Below the pieces are notes generated by a model, which did no database searches, was not told where the DNA came from, and saw only the letters and a list, made by a program, of their open reading frames with translations. The position numbers and the translations under genes are program-made. Source: CAVTHK01 sp964552235 (lineage in GTDB: Bacteria > Spirochaetota > Spirochaetia > SZUA-6 > CAVTHK01). Taken from it: a DNA stretch of 44,387 nucleotides. The stretch spans positions 1 to 44,387 of the forward strand of contig CAZKGO010000033.1 in assembly GCA_964552235.1 (NCBI GenBank). The letters are read 5' to 3'. Every line of letters begins with the position of its first letter. The stretch's first letter is position 1. Positions 1 to 7,975 of this stretch are shown in pieces.

Positions 1-99
1 CTGGGCCGCCACGATGCGGCCGCTGCGCAGGATCGAGATCGCCACGAACAGGCCCAGGTGGCCGAAAACGGCCGTGGAGAGAAATTGCCCGACGTTCAC
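1..99 (-). CDS. N-terminal fragment, possible second SPFH/stomatin protein
   Basis: Only the first 33 codons are in the window. The GTG start at 99-97 overlaps the TGA of the upstream SPFH gene in a GTGA quartet, so the two are probably translationally coupled. The visible residues form one hydrophobic segment (about residues 8-24) followed by a short basic stretch, RSGRIVAAQ. That resembles the end of the N-terminal anchor and the start of the first SPFH strand in stomatin proteins, where a motif like RIVPxxE follows the anchor. NfeD-SPFH-SPFH operons are known, so a second stomatin paralogue is my best guess. The fragment is too short to prove it; another small membrane protein is possible. 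Confidence 0.45.
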   Translation of the reverse strand, partial: MNVGQFLSTAVFGHLGLFVAISILRSGRIVAAQ

Positions 100-1046
100 G
101 CCTGGCCTCCTTTCGCGGCGCCGCGGCCCGGGTCGGGGGTCGAGGCGGGGGGCCTCGCGAGCACGGCGTCGAGGACGCCCTTGATGCCGGCGATCTCCGG
201 CGGGAGGATCGAGGTGCTGGAGGCCTCGAGGATCTCGCCGAGCTGGGCCACGTACTGCTCGGCGACGCGCAGAGACATGGCGGCCTGGCCGCCGGGCTGG
301 CGGATCGCCTCGGCGATCTCCCGGATACCCTGCGCCGTGGCCTCGGCGGTCAGCTCGATGGCCCGCGCGCGGCCCTCCGCCTCGTTGATCCGCCTCTGCC
401 GCTCGCCCTTGCTCAGGTTGATCGCCTCCTCCCGCTCGCCCTTGCTCAGGTTGATGCGGGCTTCCTTCTCGCCCTCGCTCTTGAGGATCTCCGCGCGCTT
501 TTCCCGCTCGGCCCGCATCTGCTTTTCCATGGCCTCGAGCACGTTCTCAGGCGGGGAAATGTCGCGGATCTCGTAACGGTTGACCTTGATGCCCCAGGCG
601 TCCGAGGCCTCGTCGACCGCCTTGACGATCGAATCGTTGAGGTGCTCGCGCTCGGAAAAGGTGTGGTCGAGGGAGATCTTGCCGATCTCGCTGCGCATCG
701 AGGTCTGGGCGAGCTGAGCCGCGGCGTACCGGTAGTTCTCGATGCCGTAGCTCGCCTTGGCAGGATCCACGACCTTGAGGTAGAGAAGGCCGTCAACGGT
801 CACCTGGACGTTGTCCTGCGTGATGCAGACCTGGGGCGGGACGTCGATCGCCTCCTCCTTGAGCGAGTGGCGGTAGGCGACTCGCTGGACGAAGGGGATC
901 ACCAGGTGCAGGCCTGCCCCCATGGTCCGCCTGTACTTGCCGAACTGCTCGAGGATCCACGCCTCCTGCTCCGGAATGATCCGGATCAGCCTGTAGAATA
1001 CGAAGAAGAACAGCACGACGAGCAGCGCGGTCATCAACGTGGTCAC
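96..1046 (-). CDS. SPFH/stomatin-like (paraslipin, QmcA-type) membrane protein
   Basis: A 316-residue membrane-microdomain scaffold of the stomatin/prohibitin superfamily. Residues 3-20 form one N-terminal membrane anchor. The SPFH domain follows (about 20-180), with the typical IIPEQEAWILEQFGKYRRT-like opening and GAGLHLVIPF. Residues 165-260 form a charged, Ala/Glu-rich helix expected to coil and oligomerise, containing two 11-residue copies of INLSKGER (198-205 and 209-216). The C-terminus (about 290-316) is low-complexity Pro/Gly/Ala. Members form large ring or cage assemblies and work with NfeD proteins and membrane proteases such as FtsH. An NfeD gene lies 12 bp upstream, as is usual for this family. 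Length and domain order are ordinary; the exact client is unknown. Confidence 0.9.
   Translation of the reverse strand: MTTLMTALLVVLFFFVFYRLIRIIPEQEAWILEQFGKYRRTMGAGLHLVIPFVQRVAYRHSLKEEAIDVPPQVCITQDNVQVTVDGLLYLKVVDPAKASYGIENYRYAAAQLAQTSMRSEIGKISLDHTFSEREHLNDSIVKAVDEASDAWGIKVNRYEIRDISPPENVLEAMEKQMRAEREKRAEILKSEGEKEARINLSKGEREEAINLSKGERQRRINEAEGRARAIELTAEATAQGIREIAEAIRQPGGQAAMSLRVAEQYVAQLGEILEASSTSILPPEIAGIKGVLDAVLARPPASTPDPGRGAAKGGQA
390..455 (-). repeat. 33-bp tandem repeat inside the SPFH coiled coil
   Basis: A 23-base segment occurs identically at 400-422 and 433-455, a 33-bp period encoding two successive INLSKGER units. The family commonly has one such unit in this helix. The second looks like an in-frame duplication that lengthens the coil by 11 residues, three heptad-like turns, without changing phase. 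Confidence 0.75.
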
Positions 1047-1058
1047 GGCTGCACCTCC

Positions 1059-1517
1059 TCAGCTCTGCTGCGATCCGTCCTTGAGCACCGGACGGCAGAC
1101 GTAGTACGTCAGGTTCTCCCGGGCGAGGATCTCGACGGTTTCGCCCGCCCCGATCTCCTCGTCGTAGCTGTCCGCGCGCCAGGTGGTCCCGCGGAGCCGG
1201 ATGCGGCCCGGGCTGCCCGGGGCGATCGCCTCCACGACGACCGCCCGCGCCCCGATCGCGTCGTCGCTGCCCGCGCCCCTGCGGCCGAAGCGGCGCTCGG
1301 CAGCACGGCGCAGCAGGCCAAGCATGAGCGCCGAGGACGCGAGCCATACCAGCACCTGCAGATGCGGCCGGGACGCGAGGGCGGGCGCGAGCCCCGCGAG
1401 CGCCGCGGTCAGCAGGCCGCCGGCGCCGAAAAAGAACACCCAAAAGCCGGGCACGAGGAATTCCGCCGCCATCAGAAGCAGGCCGACGATCGCCCAGACC
1501 AACGGCGCCAGACCCAT
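1059..1517 (-). CDS. NfeD-like membrane protein
   Basis: A 152-residue short-form NfeD protein. Three hydrophobic segments occupy roughly residues 3-75 (WAIVGLLLMAAEFLVPGFWV, then two more). The C-terminal OB-fold (about 88-145) carries the typical pattern of a Gly-rich strand, a basic turn and GETVEILARENLTYYV. NfeD partners SPFH proteins and is thought to modulate their assembly or associated proteolysis. It is the first gene of an NfeD-stomatin operon; the stomatin begins 12 bp downstream. A promoter at 1526-1554 predicts a transcript starting only about 2 nt before this ATG, so the message would be essentially leaderless. No serine-protease domain of the long NfeD form is present. Confidence 0.88.
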   Translation of the reverse strand: MGLAPLVWAIVGLLLMAAEFLVPGFWVFFFGAGGLLTAALAGLAPALASRPHLQVLVWLASSALMLGLLRRAAERRFGRRGAGSDDAIGARAVVVEAIAPGSPGRIRLRGTTWRADSYDEEIGAGETVEILARENLTYYVCRPVLKDGSQQS

Positions 1518-1525
1518 CGCTGCAC

Positions 1526-1554
1526 ACCATAGACCGCCAGCCCCGCCGGGTCAA
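1526..1554 (-). promoter_or_regulatory. Promoter of the NfeD-SPFH operon
   Basis: On the minus strand, TTGACC (1554-1549) and TATGGT (1531-1526) are separated by exactly 17 bp. The expected transcription start is near 1519, two bases before the NfeD ATG at 1517. No Shine-Dalgarno sequence is possible on such a message. Confidence 0.7.
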
Positions 1555-1607
1555 GAAACGGCGGCGGCTCGCGGCAATCCCGGTCGCCCGCGGTATCGCC
1601 CCAGGGC

Positions 1608-1635
1608 TGTCCAGGCCTCTGTTTTGGTCTATAAT
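1608..1635 (+). promoter_or_regulatory. Promoter of the HD-GYP gene
   Basis: A perfect TATAAT -10 element at 1630-1635; the -35 region is weak (TGTCCA at 1608-1613, 16 bp spacing). The start would be near 1642, giving an 11-nt leader without a clear ribosome binding site. It is divergent from the NfeD promoter. Confidence 0.6.
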
Positions 1636-1652
1636 GCTTTCGGTCACCTGTC

Positions 1653-2996
1653 ATGTCATCACCACAGCGTACGACGGCACAGAGGGGTGCCTCGCCTGAC
1701 GCAGCGCAGGCCGCGCGGGGGCGCGCGCCCGCGCTGAGCGTGGCCGCGGCGGTCCCCGCCCCCGCCTCCAGCGGTGCAGCGGCCCGCCCCGGCGCCGCGA
1801 GGCCCGACCTGCACGAGTCGATCGCGCAGATCAGCGCAATCAAGGACCTCGACTCGCTGCTGGAGCGGGTTCTCCACGAAGCCCGCAGGTTCGCCAACGC
1901 GGACGCCGGCACGATCTACATGGCGGCGGGCAACTACCTGTACTTCTCGTACGTGCAGAACGACACCCTGTTCCGGCAGGAGCGCGCGATCGACAAGTAC
2001 GTGTACTCCCTCACCCGCCTGCCGATCAACAAAAAGTCGCTCGCCGGCTACGTGGCGGTGACCGGCGAGCCCCTGATGATCGACGACGTCTACGACATCA
2101 AGACCGACGTGTCGTACACGTTCAACGCCTCCTACGACCGCAAGACCCACTACCGGACGCGCTCGATCATGGTGGTGCCCCTGCGCGCGCCCGAGCAGGA
2201 CGTGGTGGGCGTGCTCCAGCTGATCAACGCCAAGGATCCCGGCGGCGGCGTGGTGCCCTTTTCGATGCGCGACCAGCAGACCGTGAGCCGGTTCGCCGAG
2301 GCGGCCGCCGTGGCTATCGAGAAGGCGCGCGACGCGAGGGAGATGGTGCTGCGCATGGTCGACATCGCGGAGATGCGCGACCCCTACGAGACCACCGAGC
2401 ACGCGCGGCGGGTCGGCGCCTACTCGACGGAGATGTATCAGGTGTGGGCCGCGCGCCGCGGAATCGTCGCCGCCGAGATCGACAGGAACAAGTCGGCCCT
2501 GCGCACGGCCGCGATCCTGCACGACGTGGGAAAGATCGCCATCAGCGACACGATCCTGCGCAAGCCGGCCGCCCTCACCTACGAGGAGAAGGTCCAGATG
2601 CGCTACCACACGGTGTTCGGGGCGCGCCTGTTCCGCCACTCGAGCAATCCGTGGGATCGCGCCTGCGAGGAGGTGACCCTAGGCCACCACGAGCGGTGGG
2701 ACGGGACCGGCTACCCGGGCCACATCGAGGACATCCACGCGGAAAAGGTCTACCTCGGGCCGGGCAAGCGCGGCGAGGAGATCCCTCTCTTCGCCCGCAT
2801 CGTCGGCCTGGCCGACGTCTACGACGCCCTCGTGTCCCGCCGCGCCTACAAGACGGCGTGGAAGGAAGAGCACGCGCTCAAGCACATCCACATGCAGGCA
2901 GGCCGCCACTTCGATCCGGAGCTGGTGGACATCTTCGTGCAGAACCACGAGATCATGGCCGCGATCCGCGCCCGCTTCCCGGACCCGCGCGAATGA
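1653..2996 (+). CDS. GAF domain HD-GYP phosphodiesterase
   Basis: A 447-residue cytoplasmic signalling protein predicted to hydrolyse cyclic di-GMP. The first ~50 residues are low-complexity Ala/Pro. A GAF domain follows (about 65-222), then a linker helix and an HD-GYP domain (about 230-440). The metal-binding HD pair is H290-D291 in ILHDVGKIAISD, and the GYP motif is HHERWDGTGYP at 345-355. After GYP the usual short GLKGEEIPL link is replaced by a longer segment (356-374) before GEEIPLFARIVGLADVYDAL, a modest insertion. The ATG at 1653 sits 11 nt after the predicted transcription start. The stop overlaps the next start (ATGA), so the YaiI-type gene is co-translated. The GAF ligand cannot be read from sequence. 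Confidence 0.9.
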   Translation: MSSPQRTTAQRGASPDAAQAARGRAPALSVAAAVPAPASSGAAARPGAARPDLHESIAQISAIKDLDSLLERVLHEARRFANADAGTIYMAAGNYLYFSYVQNDTLFRQERAIDKYVYSLTRLPINKKSLAGYVAVTGEPLMIDDVYDIKTDVSYTFNASYDRKTHYRTRSIMVVPLRAPEQDVVGVLQLINAKDPGGGVVPFSMRDQQTVSRFAEAAAVAIEKARDAREMVLRMVDIAEMRDPYETTEHARRVGAYSTEMYQVWAARRGIVAAEIDRNKSALRTAAILHDVGKIAISDTILRKPAALTYEEKVQMRYHTVFGARLFRHSSNPWDRACEEVTLGHHERWDGTGYPGHIEDIHAEKVYLGPGKRGEEIPLFARIVGLADVYDALVSRRAYKTAWKEEHALKHIHMQAGRHFDPELVDIFVQNHEIMAAIRARFPDPRE

Positions 2997-3442
2997 CCGT
3001 CTGGGTCGACGGCGACGGCTGCCCGGCCGCGATCAGGCGCATCGTCGAGCGGGCGGCGGTCAGGCTGGGCGTCGACGCGGTGTTCGTCGCGGCGAAACCC
3101 CTGGAGGTGGCGGGGGCGCCCCGGGTCCGCTTTGTGCTCGTGCCCGCGGGCGCGGGAGCCGCCGACTCGCACATGCTCGAGGCCGCGCGCAGCGGCGACC
3201 TGGCTGTGACCGCCGACATACCGCTGGCCGCGGCGCTGGCGGCAGCGGGAGTCGACGTCGTGCACCCGCGCGGCGACCTCTACACGCGGGACACGGTGGG
3301 CGAGCGCCTGGCGATGCGTGACCTCGTCGCGAGCCTCCGGGGCCAGGGCGTCGAGACCGCGGGCAGGCGCTACCGCGGCGGCCGTCACCGGTTCGCCGCC
3401 GTTCTCGACCGCGAGCTCGTCCGCCGCCTCAGGAGCTCATAG
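2993..3442 (+). CDS. YaiI/YqxD family (UPF0178) protein
   Basis: A 149-residue member of the UPF0178/DUF188 family, which has a PIN/NYN-like nuclease fold; the cellular substrate is not established. It opens with VDGDGCPA, the family signature with the first acidic cluster. A central AADSHMLE segment and TADIPLAAA give the further conserved Asp and Glu residues, and HPRGDLYT precedes the basic C-terminal region. The ATG at 2993 overlaps the stop of the HD-GYP gene by four bases. No Shine-Dalgarno sequence is needed for coupling. Length is typical (about 150). Function in RNA or DNA processing is inference from fold. Confidence 0.88.
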   Translation: MTVWVDGDGCPAAIRRIVERAAVRLGVDAVFVAAKPLEVAGAPRVRFVLVPAGAGAADSHMLEAARSGDLAVTADIPLAAALAAAGVDVVHPRGDLYTRDTVGERLAMRDLVASLRGQGVETAGRRYRGGRHRFAAVLDRELVRRLRSS

Positions 3443-3486
3443 CCTTCGGCCGCGGCGGCCGGTGGGCGGGGCCGGGGCCGCGTTTG

Positions 3487-3492
3487 TACATT
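3487..3492 (+). promoter_or_regulatory. -10 element of the M16 peptidase gene
   Basis: TACATT at 3487-3492 places the transcription start at the A of the ATG at 3499; no convincing -35 is visible. This argues for 3499 as the start rather than the in-frame TTG at 3484, which would lie upstream of the RNA. Confidence 0.45.
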
Positions 3493-3498
3493 CCGCCC

Positions 3499-6318
3499 AT
3501 GATCAACAGGTCTCGAGCAACGCGGATTCGTGTCGCCGCCTGGGCATTCCTGGCGGCGGTGGTCATCGGCTGCCGCACGACCCCCGCAGGGAGCCGCGTC
3601 CTCCCCGTCGATCCGGCAGTCGTTGTCGGCCGCCTGGACAACGGGCTCACCTACTACGTGCGCGCCAATCGCCGGCCCGAGAACACTGCGGAGCTGAGGC
3701 TCGTGGTGAATGCCGGCTCCGTGCTCGAGGACGACGACCAGAGGGGGCTCGCCCACTTCGTGGAGCACATGGCCTTCAACGGAACGCGCAGCTTCCCCAA
3801 GGCCGAGATCATCCGGTACCTCGAATCGCTGGGCATCGAGTTCGGGCCCGACATCAACGCCTACACCAGCTTCGATGAGACGGTGTACCGGCTCCAGGTG
3901 CCGACGCGCAGCTGGGAATACATCGACACCGCGGTGCGGATCCTCGCCGAGTGGGCCTCGGCGGTCAGCTTCGAAGACGAGGAGATCGAGCGGGAGCGGG
4001 GAGTCATCATCGAGGAATGGCGCAGCGGCCGCGGAGCCGAGAGCCGCATCCGCGACCGCCAGCTGCCGGTCCTCCTTGCCGGCTCGCGGTACGCCGAGCG
4101 GCTGCCGATCGGCCTGCTGGAGATCATCGAGCGCGGCCCGGCGCAGCGGCTGCGCGACTTCTACCGCGACTGGTACCGGCCTGACCTGATGGCCGTGGTG
4201 GCGGTCGGGGATTTCGACGCGGGACAGGTCGAAGCGCGGATCCGCGAGGTGTTTGGGAGCCTGGCGGGGCCTCCCGCGCCGCGGCAACGGCCCCGCGTGC
4301 AGGTTCCGGACCACGAGGGCCTGCGGTTCGCGATCGCCACCGATCCCGAGGCCACCGCTTCGCGCGTCGCGCTCTACGTCAAGCGGCCCCCCGAGCGGGT
4401 GCGGACCGTGGACGACTACCGGCGCTCGATCGTGCTCTCGCTGTTCACGGCCATGTTCAACGGTCGCCTGGACGAGATGGTGAGGCGGCCCGACTCGCCG
4501 CTGCTGGAAGCCGGCAGCAGCCGCGGCAATTTCGTCCGCGAGCTCGGCGTCACGTATCTCGGCGGTAGGACCAAGGACGGGATGATCGTCGCCGGACTCC
4601 AGGCGCTGCTCGCCGAGGCCGAGCGCGTGCGTCGCCACGGTTTTACCGAGAGCGAGCTCGCCCGGGAAAAGCAGGCGGTGCTCTCGCGCCTGGAGCGCCT
4701 CTACGTGGAGCGCGACAACACGCCCTCGGAGTCCCACGTGCGCGAGTACGTGGGCAATTTCCTCGAGGGGGAGACGATCCCGGGCGTCGAGTACGAGTAC
4801 GAGCTGTACAGGAGGTTCGTCCCCGGGATCACGCTGCGCGAGATCAACGCGCTGGCCGCCGACTGGATCTCGCGCGAGAACGCCGTTCTCAGCGTGAGCG
4901 CTCCTGAACGGCCCGGGCTGCGGCAGCCGGCCGAGGCGGAGCTGGCCGCGGTCTTTGACCAGGTGGCGGCGCTCGCCCTCGATCCCTACCGCGACCAGAC
5001 GCGCGACGAGCCGCTGGTCGCCTCGCCGCCCGCCCCGTCGCCGGTGGTGGAGGAGCGGCGGATCGATTCGATCGGAGTGACGTGGTGGCGCCTGGCCAAC
5101 GGCGCCGAGGTCTACGTCAAGCCCACCGATTTCAAGAACGACGAGGTCCTGTTCCGGGCGCTGAGCCCGGGAGGCACCTCCCTGGTCGACGATCGGGACT
5201 ACATCGCCGCGACCACCGCGATCGGGGCGCTGCGCGAGTCCGGGCTCGGAGCCTTTTCCAAGATCGAGCTCGAGAAGAAGCTGGCGGGCAAGCGCGTCGA
5301 GCTCGAGCCCTACCTCTCCGAGATCTACGAGGGCATGGAGGGCGCTTCTTCGGCCCGGGACCTGGAAACCCTGCTGCAGCTGGTCTACCTCTCCTTTACT
5401 GCGCCGCGCGGGGACGAGCAGGCGTTCCGAGCCTATGCCCAGCGTCTGCGCGAGCGGGTCGAGGCGCGCAAGGCGAGCCCCGACACCGTGTTCTGGGACA
5501 GCGTGCGCCTGCTCGTGGCCGGCGGCGACGTCCGCGCCGAGCCGCTCACCGCCGAGAAGCTCGCCTCCATGAGCCTGGAGCGGTCGCTGGCCATCTACCG
5601 CGAGCGCTTCGCCGCCGGGGGCGACTTTGCCTTCGTGATCGTCGGTTCCGTCGATCCTGTGCCCCTGAGGCCGCTGGTGGAGACCTGGCTCGGAGGCCTG
5701 CCTCCCGCCCGCGGGCGCGAGAGCTGGCGGGACCGGGGCGTGACGGCCCCCGAGGGGCGGGTCGAGGAGGTCGTGCGCCTGGGACAGGAGCCGGTCAGCC
5801 GCGTTCAGTACGTGTTCGCCTCGCCCTTCGACTGGTCACTCGAAGAGGAGGTGCGCCTGGAGGCCCTCAGCGGCGTGCTCGAGACTCGGCTGACAGACGT
5901 GCTGCGCGAGCAGCAGGGGGGAACCTACAGCGTCGCCGTCTTTTCCAGCGCTTCCAAGAACCCCCGCGGCGAGCGGCGGGTCTTTGTGGGGTTCGGGTGC
6001 GAGCCCGCACGCGTGGAGGAGCTGTCGGGCCTGATGCTCGCCGAGATCCGGCGGATCGCCGAAGAGGGGCCCGACGAGGCCGCGGTGGCCAAGCAGAAGG
6101 AGGTCATGCGCCGCAACCTCGAGCTGGCCGGCCGCACCAACGGCTACTGGGCCGACGGGATCGCGACGGCGCTGCGCAGGCTCGAGGATCCGGCGACGCT
6201 CCTGCTCAGGCGGCAGCTGGTCGACTCGCTGGATGCGCGGTCGCTCACCGAAACCGCCCGGCGGGGCCTGCCGGCCGACCGGTACATCCGGGTCGTCCTC
6301 TACCCGGCGGCGCCGTAG
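3499..6318 (+). CDS. M16 family zinc metallopeptidase lipoprotein
   Basis: A 939-residue exported M16 (pitrilysin/insulinase-type) peptidase. The N-terminus is a lipoprotein signal: basic MINRSRATRIR, a hydrophobic core, and lipobox VIGC with Cys25 as the lipidated residue. Active-site zinc motif HFVEH lies at 86-90; the distal glutamate is in the ERERGVIIEEW segment near 166, about 75 residues downstream as the family requires. The rest forms the repeated M16 half-domains (inactive C-terminal halves carrying SPFDWSLEEEVRLEAL and similar). Homologues degrade peptides in the periplasm. It sits alone between the YaiI-type gene and a kinase-like gene. The start was chosen because of the -10 element ending at 3492. 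Confidence 0.92.
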   Translation: MINRSRATRIRVAAWAFLAAVVIGCRTTPAGSRVLPVDPAVVVGRLDNGLTYYVRANRRPENTAELRLVVNAGSVLEDDDQRGLAHFVEHMAFNGTRSFPKAEIIRYLESLGIEFGPDINAYTSFDETVYRLQVPTRSWEYIDTAVRILAEWASAVSFEDEEIERERGVIIEEWRSGRGAESRIRDRQLPVLLAGSRYAERLPIGLLEIIERGPAQRLRDFYRDWYRPDLMAVVAVGDFDAGQVEARIREVFGSLAGPPAPRQRPRVQVPDHEGLRFAIATDPEATASRVALYVKRPPERVRTVDDYRRSIVLSLFTAMFNGRLDEMVRRPDSPLLEAGSSRGNFVRELGVTYLGGRTKDGMIVAGLQALLAEAERVRRHGFTESELAREKQAVLSRLERLYVERDNTPSESHVREYVGNFLEGETIPGVEYEYELYRRFVPGITLREINALAADWISRENAVLSVSAPERPGLRQPAEAELAAVFDQVAALALDPYRDQTRDEPLVASPPAPSPVVEERRIDSIGVTWWRLANGAEVYVKPTDFKNDEVLFRALSPGGTSLVDDRDYIAATTAIGALRESGLGAFSKIELEKKLAGKRVELEPYLSEIYEGMEGASSARDLETLLQLVYLSFTAPRGDEQAFRAYAQRLRERVEARKASPDTVFWDSVRLLVAGGDVRAEPLTAEKLASMSLERSLAIYRERFAAGGDFAFVIVGSVDPVPLRPLVETWLGGLPPARGRESWRDRGVTAPEGRVEEVVRLGQEPVSRVQYVFASPFDWSLEEEVRLEALSGVLETRLTDVLREQQGGTYSVAVFSSASKNPRGERRVFVGFGCEPARVEELSGLMLAEIRRIAEEGPDEAAVAKQKEVMRRNLELAGRTNGYWADGIATALRRLEDPATLLLRRQLVDSLDARSLTETARRGLPADRYIRVVLYPAAP

Positions 6319-6325
6319 CGGCCGA

Positions 6326-6347
6326 CCGCATGCGCCCTGCTATGCGG
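6326..6347 (+). terminator. Weak hairpin after the M16 gene
   Basis: CCGCAT (6326-6331) pairs with ATGCGG (6342-6347) across a 10-nt loop, 8 nt after the stop codon, and is followed by AAAC rather than a T-run. It could help end the M16 transcript but is not a classical terminator. Confidence 0.3.
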
Positions 6348-6356
6348 AAACGGGGT

Positions 6357-6385
6357 TTGCGCCGGGCTCCGCGGGAACCTATACT
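6357..6385 (+). promoter_or_regulatory. Promoter and RBS of the kinase-BON gene
   Basis: TTGCGC (6357-6362), 17 bp, TATACT (6380-6385). The predicted start near 6392 leaves a 15-nt leader containing a perfect AGGAGG at 6395-6400, six bases before the ATG at 6407. This RBS decides the start. Confidence 0.7.
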
Positions 6386-6406
6386 TTAGCCAGCAGGAGG
6401 TGCGCC

Positions 6407-7228
6407 ATGGCAATCATCACGGTTTCGCGCGAGCTCGGGAGCCTCGGCAACGAAGCCGCGGAGACGCTGGCCAAGCGCCTGGGCTACAAGCTGGTGGACA
6501 AGGCGCTGCTGGACAAGGCGCTCGCCGAACGGGGCATCGCCGAGCGGAAGATCGAGAAGTACGACGAAAAGAGGCCCTCGGTCTGGGACGCCTTTTCGTC
6601 GGATCGGGATCGCTACCTGCATTTCCTCAAAGCGGTCATCTACGAGCAGGCCGCCGCCGGCAACAGCGTGATCGTCGGCCGCGGCGGCTGCATCCTCCTG
6701 GGCGAGCTGCCGGGGACCCTGCACGTGCGGGTGACCGCTCCGCGCGACGTGCGCATCAGGCGCGTCGCGGCCCAGTTCAAGATCAAGGAGAACCAGGCCG
6801 ACCAGGTGATCAAGCACTCGGATCATGACCGCGGCGGATTCTGGCGTTACTTCTTCAACGTCAACTGGGCCGACTCCTCGATCTACGACCTGGTGATCAA
6901 CACCGCCCACGTCAGCGAGGAGTTAGTGGCGGACCTGATCGAGCGCGCCCTCGAGCCGTTCTCGGTCGAGAAGCACGAAAAGGCCGCGCGATCGCTCCTG
7001 GCCGACCTCGCCCTCGGCCAGCAGGTCGAGACGCGCATCCTCTACGAGCAGTCGGTGCCGGTGCAGTTCCTGGAAGCGCGCGTGAGCGACGGCGTGGTGA
7101 CGCTCCTGGGCGCGGTGAGCGCTCTCAAGAACGCGGAAAAGGCCGTGGAGATCGCCAAGGGCGTTCCCGGCGTGCGCGAGGTGCGCAACGAGATCTCGTT
7201 CATCAGCTACTACGGGATGATGACGTAG
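6407..7228 (+). CDS. Cytidylate-kinase-like protein fused to a BON domain
   Basis: A 273-residue protein. Residues 1-185 match the cytidylate kinase-like family (Cytidylate_kin2): MAIITVSRELGSLG, which sits where a P-loop would be, LAKRLGYKLVDKALL, VIVGRGGCILL, and RVTAPRDVRIRRV. The loop is not a classical GxxxxGKS/T, as is usual in this family, so kinase activity is not assured. Residues about 205-266 form a BON domain (VSDGVVTLLGAVSALKNAEK, then VPGVREVRNEI), a small alpha/beta module normally found in exported or membrane-associated proteins. No signal peptide or membrane segment is visible, so both parts appear cytoplasmic. It ends 15 bp from the convergent ABC transporter gene. The fusion is unusual; the role is unknown. 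Confidence 0.82.
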   Translation: MAIITVSRELGSLGNEAAETLAKRLGYKLVDKALLDKALAERGIAERKIEKYDEKRPSVWDAFSSDRDRYLHFLKAVIYEQAAAGNSVIVGRGGCILLGELPGTLHVRVTAPRDVRIRRVAAQFKIKENQADQVIKHSDHDRGGFWRYFFNVNWADSSIYDLVINTAHVSEELVADLIERALEPFSVEKHEKAARSLLADLALGQQVETRILYEQSVPVQFLEARVSDGVVTLLGAVSALKNAEKAVEIAKGVPGVREVRNEISFISYYGMMT

Positions 7229-7243
7229 CGGCGAACCGCGGCC

Positions 7244-7975
7244 CTACAGGATGTGGGCGAGGAAGCGACGGGTCCGCTCCTCGCGGGGGCGCTCGAAGAC
7301 CTGGGCCGGAGGACCGGTTTCCACGATTTCGCCTTTGTCCATGAAGACGACACGGTGAGCGGCGGCGCGGGCAAAGCCCATCTCGTGCGACACCACGAGC
7401 ATCGTCATGCCTTCGCGGGCCAGGTCGGTCATGACATCGAGGACTTCCTTGATCATCTCCGGGTCGAGGGCCGAAGTCGGCTCGTCGAAGAGCATCACTT
7501 TGGGCTTCATGGCCAGCGCCCGGGCTATGGCCACCCGCTGCTGCTGTCCGCCTGAGAGCTGGTCGGGGTAGGCGCCCGCCTTGTCCGGGAGGCCGACGCG
7601 CCCGAGGAGCTCCGTGCCGAGACGCCGCGCCTCCTCCCTGGACATTCCCTTCACGATCACGGGAGCCAGCGAGATGTTGTCAAGCGCGCTGAGGTGGCTG
7701 AAGAGGTTGAACGATTGGAACACCATCCCGACCTCTTCGCGGATGCGGCGGATGTCGCCCTTGTGATCCGTGACCCGGTCGTCGTCGATCCAGATCTCGC
7801 CCGACGTGAGCACTTCCAGCCGGTTGACCGAACGCAGCAGCGTGCTCTTTCCGCTGCCCGAGGGCCCGACGATGAGCACGACCTCTCCGGCGGCCACGTT
7901 GAAGCTGACGTTGCGCAGCGCCTCGACCTTGCCGAACCGCTTGCACGCGTTCTCGATGCGGATCCTGTCACCCAC
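7244..7975 (-). CDS. Polar amino acid ABC transporter, ATP-binding protein
   Basis: A 243-residue ATPase of the GlnQ/HisP class powering amino acid uptake. Walker A GPSGSGKST is at 37-45, the Q-loop in MVFQSFNLF near 85-93, the signature LSGGQQQRVAIARA begins at 140, Walker B VMLFDEPTSALD ends at 171, and the switch histidine is in VVSHEM (194-199). It is the last gene of a three-gene importer operon and overlaps the permease gene by eight bases, implying translational coupling. Length and all motifs are standard. The substrate cannot be assigned more narrowly than a polar amino acid or related small compound. Confidence 0.95.
   Translation of the reverse strand: MGDRIRIENACKRFGKVEALRNVSFNVAAGEVVLIVGPSGSGKSTLLRSVNRLEVLTSGEIWIDDDRVTDHKGDIRRIREEVGMVFQSFNLFSHLSALDNISLAPVIVKGMSREEARRLGTELLGRVGLPDKAGAYPDQLSGGQQQRVAIARALAMKPKVMLFDEPTSALDPEMIKEVLDVMTDLAREGMTMLVVSHEMGFARAAAHRVVFMDKGEIVETGPPAQVFERPREERTRRFLAHIL

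Noticed and set aside
1659..2639. Long open frames antisense to the HD-GYP, DnaE and HEAT genes
   Set aside because: Many uninterrupted frames lie opposite or beside real genes because the DNA is very GC-rich. Their products are His/Asp/Arg/Gly-rich without motifs, and the overlapping frames have clear families.
3484..3498. TTG at 3484 as start of the M16 peptidase
   Set aside because: It lies before the transcription start predicted from TACATT (3487-3492). The ATG at 3499 gives a normal lipoprotein signal.
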